Position numbers and translations under genes: made by a program. From an uncultured Porphyromonadaceae bacterium (lineage in GTDB: Bacteria > Bacteroidota > Bacteroidia > Bacteroidales > Muribaculaceae): DNA of 35,981 nt. Positions 15,671 through 25,806 of the stretch are shown in pieces. The stretch is from the NCBI GenBank assembly GCA_947176285.1, contig CAMWQF010000002.1, positions 1 to 35,981 of the forward strand, read 5' to 3'. Every line of letters starts with the position of its first letter. Position 1 is the first letter of the stretch. The notes under the pieces were generated by a model. That model ran no database searches. It was not told the origin of the DNA and saw only the letters and a list, made by a program, of their open reading frames with translations.

Positions 15671-17998
15671 ATGAAAAAAATTAACCTAATCATTTGTGCA
15701 TTGGGCATCTCCCTCTTTGGCTTTGCCAATCGTTTAGACCTAAGATCTCTTTCAGAATTAAGGCAAGAAGTAATTAAAAATAAAAGCAACGCCTCAGCAA
15801 AAGTGAAAAAGATCATTGGGAACCAATCCACTTCAAACAATCCAACATCCGTAGCATTCATCACAATAGCCGACAATCATACCGCATCAGAACTTGAAGA
15901 TGCGGGAATAAACGTATTGAATGTAAAAGGGAATATCGCAATAGTAGAAGTTGCACTTGCTGAAGCTGAGGCCATTTCTTCCCTCGATGCAGTAAAGGCG
16001 ATGTCGCTTCAGAAAAAATTATTCCCGTCTATGGACCTTGCAAGGGAAGCCTCGGGTGTAGACTATATACATCAAGGGAACCAAGAAAAAGGTCTTTGGG
16101 TTCCATACACTGGGGCCGGAGTCATCACTGCAATAGTAGATCAAGGAATTGACGCTCACCATATCAACTTCCGTCTTCCCGACAACAGTTCACGCATAGG
16201 ATATCTCGCACATCTTCGCTACAATGCAGCAGGAACCGGGATTGCTGAAACACATTACAATGAAACAAACATTGCAGACTTTACCACTGATGATCCCTAC
16301 AGTTTTCATGGCACCCATACACTTGGAATCCTCGCGGGCGGCTATAATGGGCCTGTAAGCGTAGGACGACCCGGAGGGCAAATGCGCCCCGGAGACTATA
16401 TCACAGAAAACTGTAAATACTATGGGGCAGCCCCTGGTTCGAATATAGCCGTTTCTTGCGGTGATCTCGCCGACGGCTTCATTGCGCTTGGTTTGGATTA
16501 TATCCTTGGATATTCAGAATATCTCAACCGCCCGATTGTATACAGTCTTTCTCTCGGAAGCAGTGTTGGTCCGCACGATCCCAGATCTCAAATGTCTCAA
16601 TTCCTCGACGAAATAGGCAAGCATGGCATCGTCTGTATATCCGCTGGCAATGAAGGGGATTTGAAATTAGTAGTGAAGAAAACTCTTACTGAAGATGAAT
16701 CTTCATTTAAGACAATGATTCATCCTTATTTTTATACATATGACCCGGAAGAGCCCGGAAGTTCTACAATTCGCTATGGGGCAGTGTCGATCTATTCCAA
16801 CGATGAGACTCCGTTCAAACTTCAGGCGGTGATCTACAACAAGAAAAGAGGATACCGTCCGGCTTTAAGAATGCCGGTAGTAGGAGACAATATAGGCACT
16901 TACTATGCTTCATCTTCCGACTACCAGATGGATGCTTCCGACATCATAGGAGACGCAACGTTAAAGAAGGCTTTTGATGGCTACATCGGGGTAGGAGGAA
17001 AAATCGATGAGCAGACAGGTCGCTATTATGGAATGGTGGATTATTACACTATCAACAACATTGTTTCTAACCTTGAAGATGATTATGTGCTAGGATTTGA
17101 AGTGGAAGGAGTGCCGGGGCAAACTATCGAATGCTACTGCGACGGACAAAACACTTGGCTTGAAAGTTATGGCCAGGAAGGATTCTCGGATGGATCAATG
17201 GATGGCACAATCTCTGACCTTGCAGTTGGCCACAACCTTCTTGTAGTAGGATCTTACAATACTCGCCAGTATTGGACTTGCCTTGATGGAGGGACATCCG
17301 GATATCCAGAGGAAGCCTTTACACCCGGTGGGATAAGCGGTTTTTCTTCTTTCGGAACTCTTTCCGATGGAAGAGAACTCCCCCATGTATGCGCACCGGG
17401 AGCCGCTATTATCTCATCTGTCAGTTGGCCATATGCAAAACAAACAGCCGAAGAATATGGCGAAGGCTATCTCGACTATATGTGTCAGGCAAAACTTGTG
17501 GAAAATGAACGTACAAATTATTGGAAACAGGAAGTTGGGACATCAATGTCAACTCCGTTTGTAGCCGGATCTATCGCACTTTGGCTTGAGGCAAATCCGG
17601 ATCTGACTATCGATGATGTGAAAGAAATCATTGCCAAGACTTCAGTTAGAGACGAACAGGTGGAGTCTACGTTAGAGCGGACCAGATGGGGTGCCGGCAA
17701 GTTTGATGCTCTTGCCGGGCTTAAAGAAGCTATCCGCATGTCGTCAGAAGTTAAGGGTATCGATGCAGAACTGCGCAACGACCGCCTGATCTTATCAAAA
17801 GAAGGAGACCGCACATATAAATTATTCGTCGGTGGATCTGAAAGAATTGAAACTAAAGTCTTTACTACCGACGGACGCATAGTATTCAGCGATCTTACAA
17901 TCGGCGACGAAGCGACAGTAGACCTTTCAACTCTAATGCCCGGTATCTACCTGATAAATGCCAACGGACGTCACTCCCAAAAAATAACATTGAAATAA
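15671..17998 (+). CDS. secreted S8 (subtilisin-type) serine peptidase with C-terminal sorting-like tail
   Basis: 775 residues. It has a signal peptide (1-19, cleavage near GFA/N), a propeptide-like region (about 60-120) and the S8 catalytic triad: Asp157 in AIVDQGID, His213 in FHGTHTLG and Ser625 in GTSMSTPF. Asn326 in SAGNEG is the oxyanion residue. About 170 extra residues (340-510) of beta type lie between Asn326 and Ser625. The C-terminal 50 residues resemble a type A sorting domain: 'KVFTTDGRIV', then MPGIYLINA and a final KITLK. The protein is probably exported and surface-attached or released. It is first in a run with the LRR gene 18 nt downstream. Physiological substrates are unknown; processing of its neighbours is possible. 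Confidence 0.88.
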   Translation: MKKINLIICALGISLFGFANRLDLRSLSELRQEVIKNKSNASAKVKKIIGNQSTSNNPTSVAFITIADNHTASELEDAGINVLNVKGNIAIVEVALAEAEAISSLDAVKAMSLQKKLFPSMDLAREASGVDYIHQGNQEKGLWVPYTGAGVITAIVDQGIDAHHINFRLPDNSSRIGYLAHLRYNAAGTGIAETHYNETNIADFTTDDPYSFHGTHTLGILAGGYNGPVSVGRPGGQMRPGDYITENCKYYGAAPGSNIAVSCGDLADGFIALGLDYILGYSEYLNRPIVYSLSLGSSVGPHDPRSQMSQFLDEIGKHGIVCISAGNEGDLKLVVKKTLTEDESSFKTMIHPYFYTYDPEEPGSSTIRYGAVSIYSNDETPFKLQAVIYNKKRGYRPALRMPVVGDNIGTYYASSSDYQMDASDIIGDATLKKAFDGYIGVGGKIDEQTGRYYGMVDYYTINNIVSNLEDDYVLGFEVEGVPGQTIECYCDGQNTWLESYGQEGFSDGSMDGTISDLAVGHNLLVVGSYNTRQYWTCLDGGTSGYPEEAFTPGGISGFSSFGTLSDGRELPHVCAPGAAIISSVSWPYAKQTAEEYGEGYLDYMCQAKLVENERTNYWKQEVGTSMSTPFVAGSIALWLEANPDLTIDDVKEIIAKTSVRDEQVESTLERTRWGAGKFDALAGLKEAIRMSSEVKGIDAELRNDRLILSKEGDRTYKLFVGGSERIETKVFTTDGRIVFSDLTIGDEATVDLSTLMPGIYLINANGRHSQKITLK

Positions 17999-18016
17999 AC
18001 TATACATTAATTAGAC

Positions 18017-21000
18017 ATGAAAAAAACTTTTTCGCTGATTTGCTTTTTCCTGGCATTCATGCTCAATGCCTCTTCTTTAGAAGCATCGCGCAAACATACC
18101 CGCAGTTCTGAAGAATCACCCATAATCACAATCAAGACAGATGTATATAATATAGTAGGGCCTACAAACAGTTTCGGAATCGTACTGGGATCTACCGAGA
18201 CGGACTATTTCGACATAGACACAGGATTCGGTCTTCAGGAAATGGAAGTTGAGCCTTGGACAGTAGAAAACGGAGCCATATCAGGAACTTACAAGACTCT
18301 TCAAGTAAGTGAGCAAGGACTTATTAAAATTTACGGAGACCCGGAGAAAATCGACATGATCCAGCTGCAAGGCGGCTATGTCACTGAGATTGACATGGCG
18401 CAATGCAAAAATCTGGAAGTGATCGACCTGAGCCATAACACACTGAAATCTCTTGATCTTACACCTTTCACAAATCTTTATGCGATTTATCTCTCAGACA
18501 ATCCCTTCACTAAAGAGACCCCGCTGAAGATAGGAGTGCCAAAGAATAATCTGGCTATATTGGAAATCGATATAGTAGACCATCTTGACCAAAGTTTCAA
18601 CCTGAGCGATTACCCCGCCATGCAGGCTTTCGACGCTTATCACAATCTTGACCTTTGGAGTATTGATTCTTCCGGGTGCCCCGAACTGCTGACCATGAGT
18701 CTTGAACTTACCAACGTCAGCACTCTCGACGTATCGAAGAATCCTAATCTGATAAGCCTCAACATCTCTGAGACTCGAATCACTGATATTGATTTATCCA
18801 ACAACCCCAATATCACAACTCTGATGGCTGAGCATGCATCAGGCTCCGTCAACAACTCCTACTATCTCAACGGCATAGATCTTACAAAACTGCCAAATCT
18901 CGCCATTCTTTATCTTGGGGGGAACCACCTCAATAATTTGGATATCAGTAAAAATCCAAAACTCACCAATATCAGCCTGAAAAGAAATAACCTGACATCG
19001 ATTGACTTTTCATGCAATCCTTCTTTGTATAGCATAAATATCAATAATAATGACATGGATTTTGCGACTTTACCTGAGCCACAAGAAACTTGGGGAGAGT
19101 ATTTCTATCAGCAAAACGACATTCAAGTATCTAAGGAAATGGACGTTAACTCCACTCTTGATCTTTCTTCAAGAGTGCTACGTCCGAATACTGAGACTTA
19201 TGCATTGGTATTGAAAAAAGAAATCGATGGCAATGACACAATCATTGATCCTTCTCTATATTCTTATGCCGATGGGGTCATCAAATTTAATGAGGCAATT
19301 CCCGATTCTGTATATGTGAAATATGCCAATTCCATTTTCCCTGATTATCAACTTTCCACTACTCCGTTTATGGTTAAGAATCCTCAGGATATGGGAAATC
19401 CCTCTGTTGCTATCATTATCACACCAGCCTCCAATGCGTCATCATCAATTTCCGCATTTGTCGGAATGGAAGGAGCTACATCTGATAATCCTGTCAAGTT
19501 CTTAGTCGACTTTGGTGATGGAGTCTTGAAGGAGTTTACAGCAATATCCAATGGATTGCCTCAGGAGCCTAATCTTACGGGCTCAATTATCTCCGGAGCA
19601 TCAGTCACTATCTATGCGCCGGAAGAAGAAGCACTCACTGCTTTTGCAATAGACGGATTCCCTATTGAAACCATCGACCTTACGAAAGCACACTCATTAG
19701 GATGGTTGAACATCAATAATGCCGGACTTCACGATATAGATTTGAGATATAACCGATGCCTTCAGTCTTTAAATCTTGACAACAATGAGTTGACTGAACT
19801 TGACCTTGAAGCTATTTTCCCTAACTGGGAGAAACACGTTCTGACTGATATTTCTGCTGCTAATAATAAGGTGGCTAACGCAAACATCACAACACCAACA
19901 CAGATAAAGCGATTAAACCTGAAAGCCAACAATATTTCAGAATTCAGTTTGACTAACTTCGACGGTCTGAAAACGCTTGACCTCTCCGACAACAATCTCT
20001 CTGGCGAAATAAGCCTCACCTACCTTATCGACGCTGACTCAATTATGCTATCCGGCAACAGACTGAGCCGTATAGTTCATGACGTATTCTCAGATCTTAA
20101 GTTTCTTGACATCTCTGACAACGTATTCGATATTGAGACTTTGCCATATGAGCCAGGAGCAAAGGAATATATCTATGCTCCTCAAAAGCCGATTGAACTG
20201 CTCAAGAATGCGCCTGCCATCAATCTGACAAGCCAAAACCGCGTGCTTCTGAATGGAATGGGAACTACATTCACTTGGAAAAAAGCAGATGGAGTTCCAC
20301 TCGTAGATGGCGTAGATATGATTTGCAACGAGGGAGCAACGCGTTTCCTAAACATTGATCTTGGCAAGGTGTATTGCGAACTGACTAATCCTGCATTCCC
20401 CGAATTTAAAGGCAATGATGTGCTGCGCACTACTGAAGTGAACGTGGTAGGAGCGCCTACGATTGAAGTCGCCTCTTTCACAACCCTTGAAGACTCAGAG
20501 GCAGGAGAACTCATTATTGCTTCAGATGTCAACACCTCAATCTACGTCGATTGGCGTGGAGATGGATCCGAATTCATTCCATATGTAGCCAACAAAGATG
20601 ACCACTTCAATGCTTATGAGGGAATTCGCACGTATAAGAATGCAAAGGTAAAGATTTACACCTACGACTCTCCCACTGATCTGACTGTATTCTCCATGTA
20701 TGGAATGAAGTTGGGGAATTTTGATGGCACCCCAATGACGGGACTGAAAATGATCGGTGTAAGCAACGCAAATCTCAACAAAGAAGACATCAAGCTTCCG
20801 GATGCTCCTCTTGAAAGCATAAACCTCATCGACAATAATCTTTCTGATTTTGTTTGGGTAGAAAAGTATCCAAATCTTACAAGTCTCGATCTTTCTGAGA
20901 ATAAGTTTGAGAAATTTGACGCCTCAAAACTTCCTTATCTTAAGACTTTATATCTTGGAGGCAACCTTTTGACTGAAGTAAAATTCGGCAATACTCAAAT

Positions 21001-21679
21001 GTGGGAATTAGACCTTAGTTCCAACAATCTTGAGACAATTGACTTTACCGGCCTTAAGAATATAGAACAATTATGGCTATCCGGGAACAAACTTTCTGAA
21101 ATAAATGTACTCCCTTTTAGAGCCACGTTACACAACCTGGACATAGCCAACAACCGCTTCACATTCGCCACTATGCCCGTACAGTCGGATTACCCAAGGC
21201 TAACTGTCTATTACTATGGCAACCAAGAAAATATAGAAGCAATCATTTCAGATGATAATATGACATACGACCTTTCATCGCAAGCTGTAGTGAAAGATTT
21301 CTACGAGACTTCTTATATTTGGTTTTTGGGAGAACCTGTCTTGGATTCCGAAACCGGAACTCTCAGCGGCGAGACGCTCATTGTAGACGATGAGTATACT
21401 ATATCCAATGGAGTCACTACATTCAACACCACTTTCCCCGATGATGTTGTGTGTGTGATGCTCAACAACCTGTTCCCTCAGGCATATCTCCGCACTCCTG
21501 CTTATCGTGTAGGTTATGGCAATAGTGTCGACAACATCACCGACACTGAAGATGCTCCGATAGACGTCTACACACTCTCAGGAGTAATCATCCGCCGCAA
21601 TGTAAAACTTAGCGAAGTCCTTTCTGAACTTCCCTCCGGCATATACATTGCAGGTGGCAAAAAGATCTTCGTGAAATAA
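18017..21679 (+). CDS. giant secreted leucine-rich-repeat protein, three repeated modules
   Basis: 1220 residues with a signal peptide (1-23). The bulk is leucine-rich repeats of the 'L..LDLS.N.L..LDLS' type, in three blocks (about 110-350, 535-705, 880-1050). Each block is followed by the same closing segment: N..F/D F.TLP or TMP, Y.Y..Q, then DLSSR/DLSSQ or NLTSQ, and a beta-domain with a ...FPxxxL/F pattern. Modules run roughly 35-455, 462-808 and 813-1165. Modules 2 and 3 open with a beta segment holding VDFGDG (497-502) or VDWRGDG (844-850). The tail (1184-1220) is VYTLSGV...GIYIAGGKKIFVK, a sorting-like end. It is probably a surface adhesin or binding protein; no enzymatic motif is seen. 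Confidence 0.85.
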   Translation: MKKTFSLICFFLAFMLNASSLEASRKHTRSSEESPIITIKTDVYNIVGPTNSFGIVLGSTETDYFDIDTGFGLQEMEVEPWTVENGAISGTYKTLQVSEQGLIKIYGDPEKIDMIQLQGGYVTEIDMAQCKNLEVIDLSHNTLKSLDLTPFTNLYAIYLSDNPFTKETPLKIGVPKNNLAILEIDIVDHLDQSFNLSDYPAMQAFDAYHNLDLWSIDSSGCPELLTMSLELTNVSTLDVSKNPNLISLNISETRITDIDLSNNPNITTLMAEHASGSVNNSYYLNGIDLTKLPNLAILYLGGNHLNNLDISKNPKLTNISLKRNNLTSIDFSCNPSLYSININNNDMDFATLPEPQETWGEYFYQQNDIQVSKEMDVNSTLDLSSRVLRPNTETYALVLKKEIDGNDTIIDPSLYSYADGVIKFNEAIPDSVYVKYANSIFPDYQLSTTPFMVKNPQDMGNPSVAIIITPASNASSSISAFVGMEGATSDNPVKFLVDFGDGVLKEFTAISNGLPQEPNLTGSIISGASVTIYAPEEEALTAFAIDGFPIETIDLTKAHSLGWLNINNAGLHDIDLRYNRCLQSLNLDNNELTELDLEAIFPNWEKHVLTDISAANNKVANANITTPTQIKRLNLKANNISEFSLTNFDGLKTLDLSDNNLSGEISLTYLIDADSIMLSGNRLSRIVHDVFSDLKFLDISDNVFDIETLPYEPGAKEYIYAPQKPIELLKNAPAINLTSQNRVLLNGMGTTFTWKKADGVPLVDGVDMICNEGATRFLNIDLGKVYCELTNPAFPEFKGNDVLRTTEVNVVGAPTIEVASFTTLEDSEAGELIIASDVNTSIYVDWRGDGSEFIPYVANKDDHFNAYEGIRTYKNAKVKIYTYDSPTDLTVFSMYGMKLGNFDGTPMTGLKMIGVSNANLNKEDIKLPDAPLESINLIDNNLSDFVWVEKYPNLTSLDLSENKFEKFDASKLPYLKTLYLGGNLLTEVKFGNTQMWELDLSSNNLETIDFTGLKNIEQLWLSGNKLSEINVLPFRATLHNLDIANNRFTFATMPVQSDYPRLTVYYYGNQENIEAIISDDNMTYDLSSQAVVKDFYETSYIWFLGEPVLDSETGTLSGETLIVDDEYTISNGVTTFNTTFPDDVVCVMLNNLFPQAYLRTPAYRVGYGNSVDNITDTEDAPIDVYTLSGVIIRRNVKLSEVLSELPSGIYIAGGKKIFVK

Positions 21680-21739
21680 GTGTTAAAGATTTCTACAATA
21701 TAAACTTTTCAACCATAAAACCATTAAATACAAATCAAC

Positions 21740-23605
21740 ATGATGAAAAGAATCTGTTTCTGGATCGTATCTGTCATAGTTGCTTTTGGAATCCTACCCG
21801 CATATGCCCAGGAAGAAAGCAACATACAGTTTACAATCAACGTTTCTAACCCAGAGGCTGTAAAATGCCAGATGAATGGCGAGACCTACGAATTGGTGAA
21901 AGGAGCCAACCACTTCGACGTGCCTCAATACACAAACTTTATTTTTGAAGGAGTATCTCCTTGGAAACTTACAGGAGTCACCGACAAGACAGGCACTGCT
22001 CCCTCCGGACTCTATGGAGACACCTGGTATCTGACTGTTTATGAGTCAATTCAAGATGAAGTATTCACTCTTTCTCTTGTCAATATCGATGAATTCCGCA
22101 CATCCCAATTCACTATCAATGTCGATGAGCCTTCACTGGTGAGTGCAATACTTGGAGGATACTACACTCATCTGGATCTTAAGGCAGGAGAAAACATCAT
22201 CAAATTTGATCCGGCTAAAGAATTCTATTTGACTATCAGCCCCTCAAACTACTCTGTGCCTCTCTACTCTGTGAAACTGAACGGCACAGAGGTTGCACCT
22301 GTCGATAACTCTTACTACGTTGACATTACAGAAGACTGCGTGATTGATATTGTAGCTATTCTTCCGGATGAAGATCATGTAGTGAATTTCTCATACTCCG
22401 AAGGTGCCGAAGGGTCGATTAGCATCAGCGTAAACTATCAGCCTATAGAAGATTTCGACGGAAAGTCTGTCGTAGTTAAACTCGGTGACACACTTACCAT
22501 CAATGGCAACGCTAACCTATATAACTTCACTGAAGTGACAGTCAACGGCCAGCCGGTTGACTTCTATAGCAGTTATTCTTTCCCTGTGATGAAAGACTCC
22601 GAAGTATTCATTGATGCACATCCTTATGGAACAATCAAGGTCACCTTGGTGGTACCCAATCCTGAATTCATTACAATATATAATGGGTATTCCCAAGAAT
22701 ATCCTATATCCATACAGCAAGGTGAAAACATCATTGAACTTTCCGAGAACAACTCGGTAATCAGCTGGAGTATAGACCCGACTGCTATCCTCAATTCTGT
22801 GATCCTAAATGGTGAAACTCTTCCAAGCTATAACGACAGTCAAGAGTTGAAAGATGGAGATGTTCTCGAATTTAATATTACTGAAAAGGTATTTGACAAG
22901 AAAGCTATCGTTTGGATCGACAACGTAAATGGAAAAGCTTGCTCCACTTTTCTTGAACTTGGATCTACCACAGATCATTCATATCGCTTCACATTAGAAA
23001 ACGGTTACAACGTAATGCCTTTCTACGAGCAAATGAATCCATTCAATCTCTCTTGGTATGCTTGGAACGAGGAAGACCCTACTATCAGCCTTTCAGGCAA
23101 AGTATATCTAAACGGAGAACTTCTTGAGCCAATGTATGAAGGCAGCACATCTTATGGTTTCGACCTTGCCGAAAACGATGTTCTCAAAATGTTTATGGAC
23201 ACAGACCCGGTAGAATGCAATGTGGCATTCGATATGGCTGCCGGAATTGAGGCTGATGTAGTCAAAGACATCGTCACTGTCGTAGAAAATCCGGCTGAGG
23301 GTTTCAATTGTTTTGCCGGAACTGAAGTGAGCGTGACAGGCAAGAATCTGGCAGTATCTGTCAATCAAACAGAACTTGAAGCAAAGAATAACGAAGATGG
23401 CACATCTACCTTTACATTCATCGTTTCAGAAACCCACAATGAAGTTTCAATTGCAGGAATAGGGAGTGGTGTCGAAACTGTCAACGCTCAATCAGATGCT
23501 TATATCTTCAACTTGCAAGGTGTTAAGGTTGGCAAAAAGTCAGAACTTAAAGATATGATCCCCGGAATCTATATCATCAACGGAAAGAAAACTGTAGTAC
23601 GCTGA
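21740..23605 (+). CDS. secreted beta-repeat protein of unknown function with sorting-like tail
   Basis: 621 residues, signal peptide 1-23 (PAYA/Q). I do not recognise a family. The mature part consists of about six beta-rich units of 80-100 residues (near 30-115, 122-205, 214-294, 299-385, 388-490, 492-573). Several start with a strand such as FTINVSNPE, FTINVDEPS or VTLVVPNPE, and share 'L..G.N.I..' (KGANHFDV, KAGENIIKF, QQGENIIEL). Units also share a 'V.LNG..V/L' strand. The tail (587-621) is IFNLQGVKVGKK...IPGIYIINGKKTVVR. There are no catalytic signatures. It follows the LRR gene by 60 nt and ends at a strong terminator, so it is the last gene of this run. It could be a ligand-binding surface protein. 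Confidence 0.75.
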   Translation: MMKRICFWIVSVIVAFGILPAYAQEESNIQFTINVSNPEAVKCQMNGETYELVKGANHFDVPQYTNFIFEGVSPWKLTGVTDKTGTAPSGLYGDTWYLTVYESIQDEVFTLSLVNIDEFRTSQFTINVDEPSLVSAILGGYYTHLDLKAGENIIKFDPAKEFYLTISPSNYSVPLYSVKLNGTEVAPVDNSYYVDITEDCVIDIVAILPDEDHVVNFSYSEGAEGSISISVNYQPIEDFDGKSVVVKLGDTLTINGNANLYNFTEVTVNGQPVDFYSSYSFPVMKDSEVFIDAHPYGTIKVTLVVPNPEFITIYNGYSQEYPISIQQGENIIELSENNSVISWSIDPTAILNSVILNGETLPSYNDSQELKDGDVLEFNITEKVFDKKAIVWIDNVNGKACSTFLELGSTTDHSYRFTLENGYNVMPFYEQMNPFNLSWYAWNEEDPTISLSGKVYLNGELLEPMYEGSTSYGFDLAENDVLKMFMDTDPVECNVAFDMAAGIEADVVKDIVTVVENPAEGFNCFAGTEVSVTGKNLAVSVNQTELEAKNNEDGTSTFTFIVSETHNEVSIAGIGSGVETVNAQSDAYIFNLQGVKVGKKSELKDMIPGIYIINGKKTVVR

Positions 23606-23659
23606 CATATATTATTTTAATCCAGTCTTGGTATTAATACCGGAACTTAGGCATAAAAG

Positions 23660-23692
23660 AAAACAGAGTCCTTTATGAGGGCTCTGTTTTTT
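23660..23692. terminator. strong bidirectional terminator
   Basis: Bases 23660-23672 pair with 23678-23690 (13 bp, one G-T pair, 5-nt loop), with an A-run before and a T-run after the stem. It serves both the secreted-protein run (stop at 23605) and the convergent PL11 lyase (stop at 23712). Confidence 0.9.
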
Positions 23693-23711
23693 ATGGCTAC
23701 TATCTCTGTTA

Positions 23712-25784
23712 TTATTTGACTACGAATTTCTTTCCGTTGCAAATGTAAATGCCGGCGGCAGGATGCTCAACTCGGCGCCCTGTCAGGTCATAGATAATAT
23801 TATCACCGGCTACACTGGGGTTAACACCCAATTCTTCTACCGCACATGAATTTTCTGAGGCTGCTGCCCATATTTCTTCATCAGACTTATAGTCTGAACC
23901 AAGATAATATCCTGTATGAGTAGGCTGATTATAACCTATGTTCTGGTTCAAGGCACTCATTTCATATACGTGATCAGTCATAAGCCAAGGAATGCGGTGA
24001 TCTGTAGGAATCCAAGATGTGAAGATCTTCAAGTCTTTTGTCTTGGTGCCATCAGGATATATAAGTTCTTCTCGCCAGTCACCAAGTATATCTCCATAAA
24101 AAGAAGGATTCTCCTTCGATCCGTTAATGTCAGACACATCATAGCGATAGACTGTAAATACACGCCCACCGCGACGGCTGTCGATTTTTGTCCCGGTAAA
24201 CATTTGGCGGTTTAATGAGCCATCAAACCAAATGGCAAAATTGCATGATCCAGGATAGTCGGCAGCCGATCCTTGAAGCTGATTGCCGTTGATGCCATGC
24301 ACTGAACTTTTGTACCACCACATCTCGCATCCGGGAGATGAAGGGTCGATATCTGCTATCATAGCACGTCCCATATCGCCATCTGAAGCACTTTTATGGT
24401 CCCATATCACAGAGCCATCGGATGCATCTCTCAGAGCCACCTCAGTCTTGCCTGTCTCAAAACAAGAGAAAATCTGCAGTCCCTCTCGAGAAGGATCGAA
24501 TTTCCCTAAATGAAGAGCATCTCCATGACCCAAACGAGAGGTATACAAGCCAACTCCGTCATGATCCACAGTCATGGCGCCGTATACCACTTCATCGAAA
24601 CCGTCACCATCCACGTCTCCAACGCTTAAAGAATGGTTTCCCTGAGCAGCATACTTGCTATATGCGTTGCCATCCTTTCCGGTAAGTTTCGCATCAGTGT
24701 CAAAGTTCCAACGACGCGTCAATTCCCCATTGCGATAATCCCATACTTCAATCACAGACTTGGCATATACTCCTCGCCCTAAAATCACAGATGGAAGGTT
24801 TCCGTCAAAGCATCCCACCCCGACTCTAAGGCTATGGGCACGTTTGAAATAATTATCGCCCCAGTCCTGGCTTTTCCCTCGCTTAATAAAATCAGCACGA
24901 GCCAGTTCCTTACCTGTGATGCCATCAACAATCGAGAAAAATTCCGGTCCGCTGCCTATATAATTCGCGCCATCGGTGCGATAATCTGTCTTTCCGTCCC
25001 CGTCAGTGTCCGGGATTTCCATTCCATCGCCAAAGATAGTCCCTTCTCCGGTCTTGATAGCCATTTCTGCCTTTCCATCTCCGTCAAAGTCCGCCACTGC
25101 GAAAGAACTGCTGTTGCCAAGGATAATGTTAGGGCCTGAACAAACACGCCACATCATTGTGCCATCAAGTTTATATGCCTCATAAAGCACTGTGTGCCTT
25201 ACAAAAAGAGGTGAGGCGCCTGAACCCGTTCCGTCGCTGTCGCCATATGCGAGCAGGCGCTTCACTATTATTTCCATTTGTCCATCTCCATCCAAATCCC
25301 CAACACTAACATCATTGGCTTGATAAGACACCCCTTCAGTTTCACATACATCAGAAGTTCCAGTCAAAGGGATTGATATATACGGCCGTTTACCTACTCT
25401 TTGGCTCGAGCGCAATGTATACGTTCCTATAGTCTCGTCACTTCCGGAATATGTTAGCCGATAAGTCACGTCACCTACACCGCCTCGATCGCTGAATGAA
25501 ATACTTTTATCCTGATAATTAGTAGCAAAGATTGGGTCAGCATTTAGCTTAACCTCTGATTTTCCGGAATAGCTCCGATAAAGGTCGAATGATGTTGATG
25601 CGTCATCACCCGGAAGCATACGCCAACTTACGAGCATTTTGTCGAGTGTTTCATTGTAATAGGTGGCATTCGACGTTCCACATACAGACCCCCAGAGAGC
25701 TCTGTCATTCATATTTTGAGCATTCCCTACTAAAGTAAATGCAATCAAAAATGAGTTGACGACATGATGAAGTTTTATTTTCAT
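23712..25784 (-). CDS. rhamnogalacturonan lyase, polysaccharide lyase family 11, with sorting-like tail
   Basis: 690 residues, signal peptide 1-23 (VGNAQ). The sequence follows the PL11 plan: an N-terminal fibronectin-like region with 'MLVSWRMLPGD' and 'FDLYRS', then an eight-bladed propeller with repeated calcium-binding loops (GDLDGDGQMEI, DFDGDGKAEM, DTDGDGKTDY, GDVDGDGFDEV). The segments SLRVGVGCFDGNLPSVILGRG and GDILGDWREELIYPDG are also typical of the family. It would cleave the pectin backbone of rhamnogalacturonan I by beta-elimination outside the cytoplasm. The last 30 residues (IIYDLTGRRV...GIYICNGKKFVVK) are a sorting-like tail. No SusC/SusD pair or sugar sensor accompanies it here, which is unusual for a Bacteroidales pectinase. 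Confidence 0.9.
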   Translation of the reverse strand: MKIKLHHVVNSFLIAFTLVGNAQNMNDRALWGSVCGTSNATYYNETLDKMLVSWRMLPGDDASTSFDLYRSYSGKSEVKLNADPIFATNYQDKSISFSDRGGVGDVTYRLTYSGSDETIGTYTLRSSQRVGKRPYISIPLTGTSDVCETEGVSYQANDVSVGDLDGDGQMEIIVKRLLAYGDSDGTGSGASPLFVRHTVLYEAYKLDGTMMWRVCSGPNIILGNSSSFAVADFDGDGKAEMAIKTGEGTIFGDGMEIPDTDGDGKTDYRTDGANYIGSGPEFFSIVDGITGKELARADFIKRGKSQDWGDNYFKRAHSLRVGVGCFDGNLPSVILGRGVYAKSVIEVWDYRNGELTRRWNFDTDAKLTGKDGNAYSKYAAQGNHSLSVGDVDGDGFDEVVYGAMTVDHDGVGLYTSRLGHGDALHLGKFDPSREGLQIFSCFETGKTEVALRDASDGSVIWDHKSASDGDMGRAMIADIDPSSPGCEMWWYKSSVHGINGNQLQGSAADYPGSCNFAIWFDGSLNRQMFTGTKIDSRRGGRVFTVYRYDVSDINGSKENPSFYGDILGDWREELIYPDGTKTKDLKIFTSWIPTDHRIPWLMTDHVYEMSALNQNIGYNQPTHTGYYLGSDYKSDEEIWAAASENSCAVEELGVNPSVAGDNIIYDLTGRRVEHPAAGIYICNGKKFVVK

Positions 25785-25806
25785 ATTGTGATAGGTTAGT
25801 TTTTCT

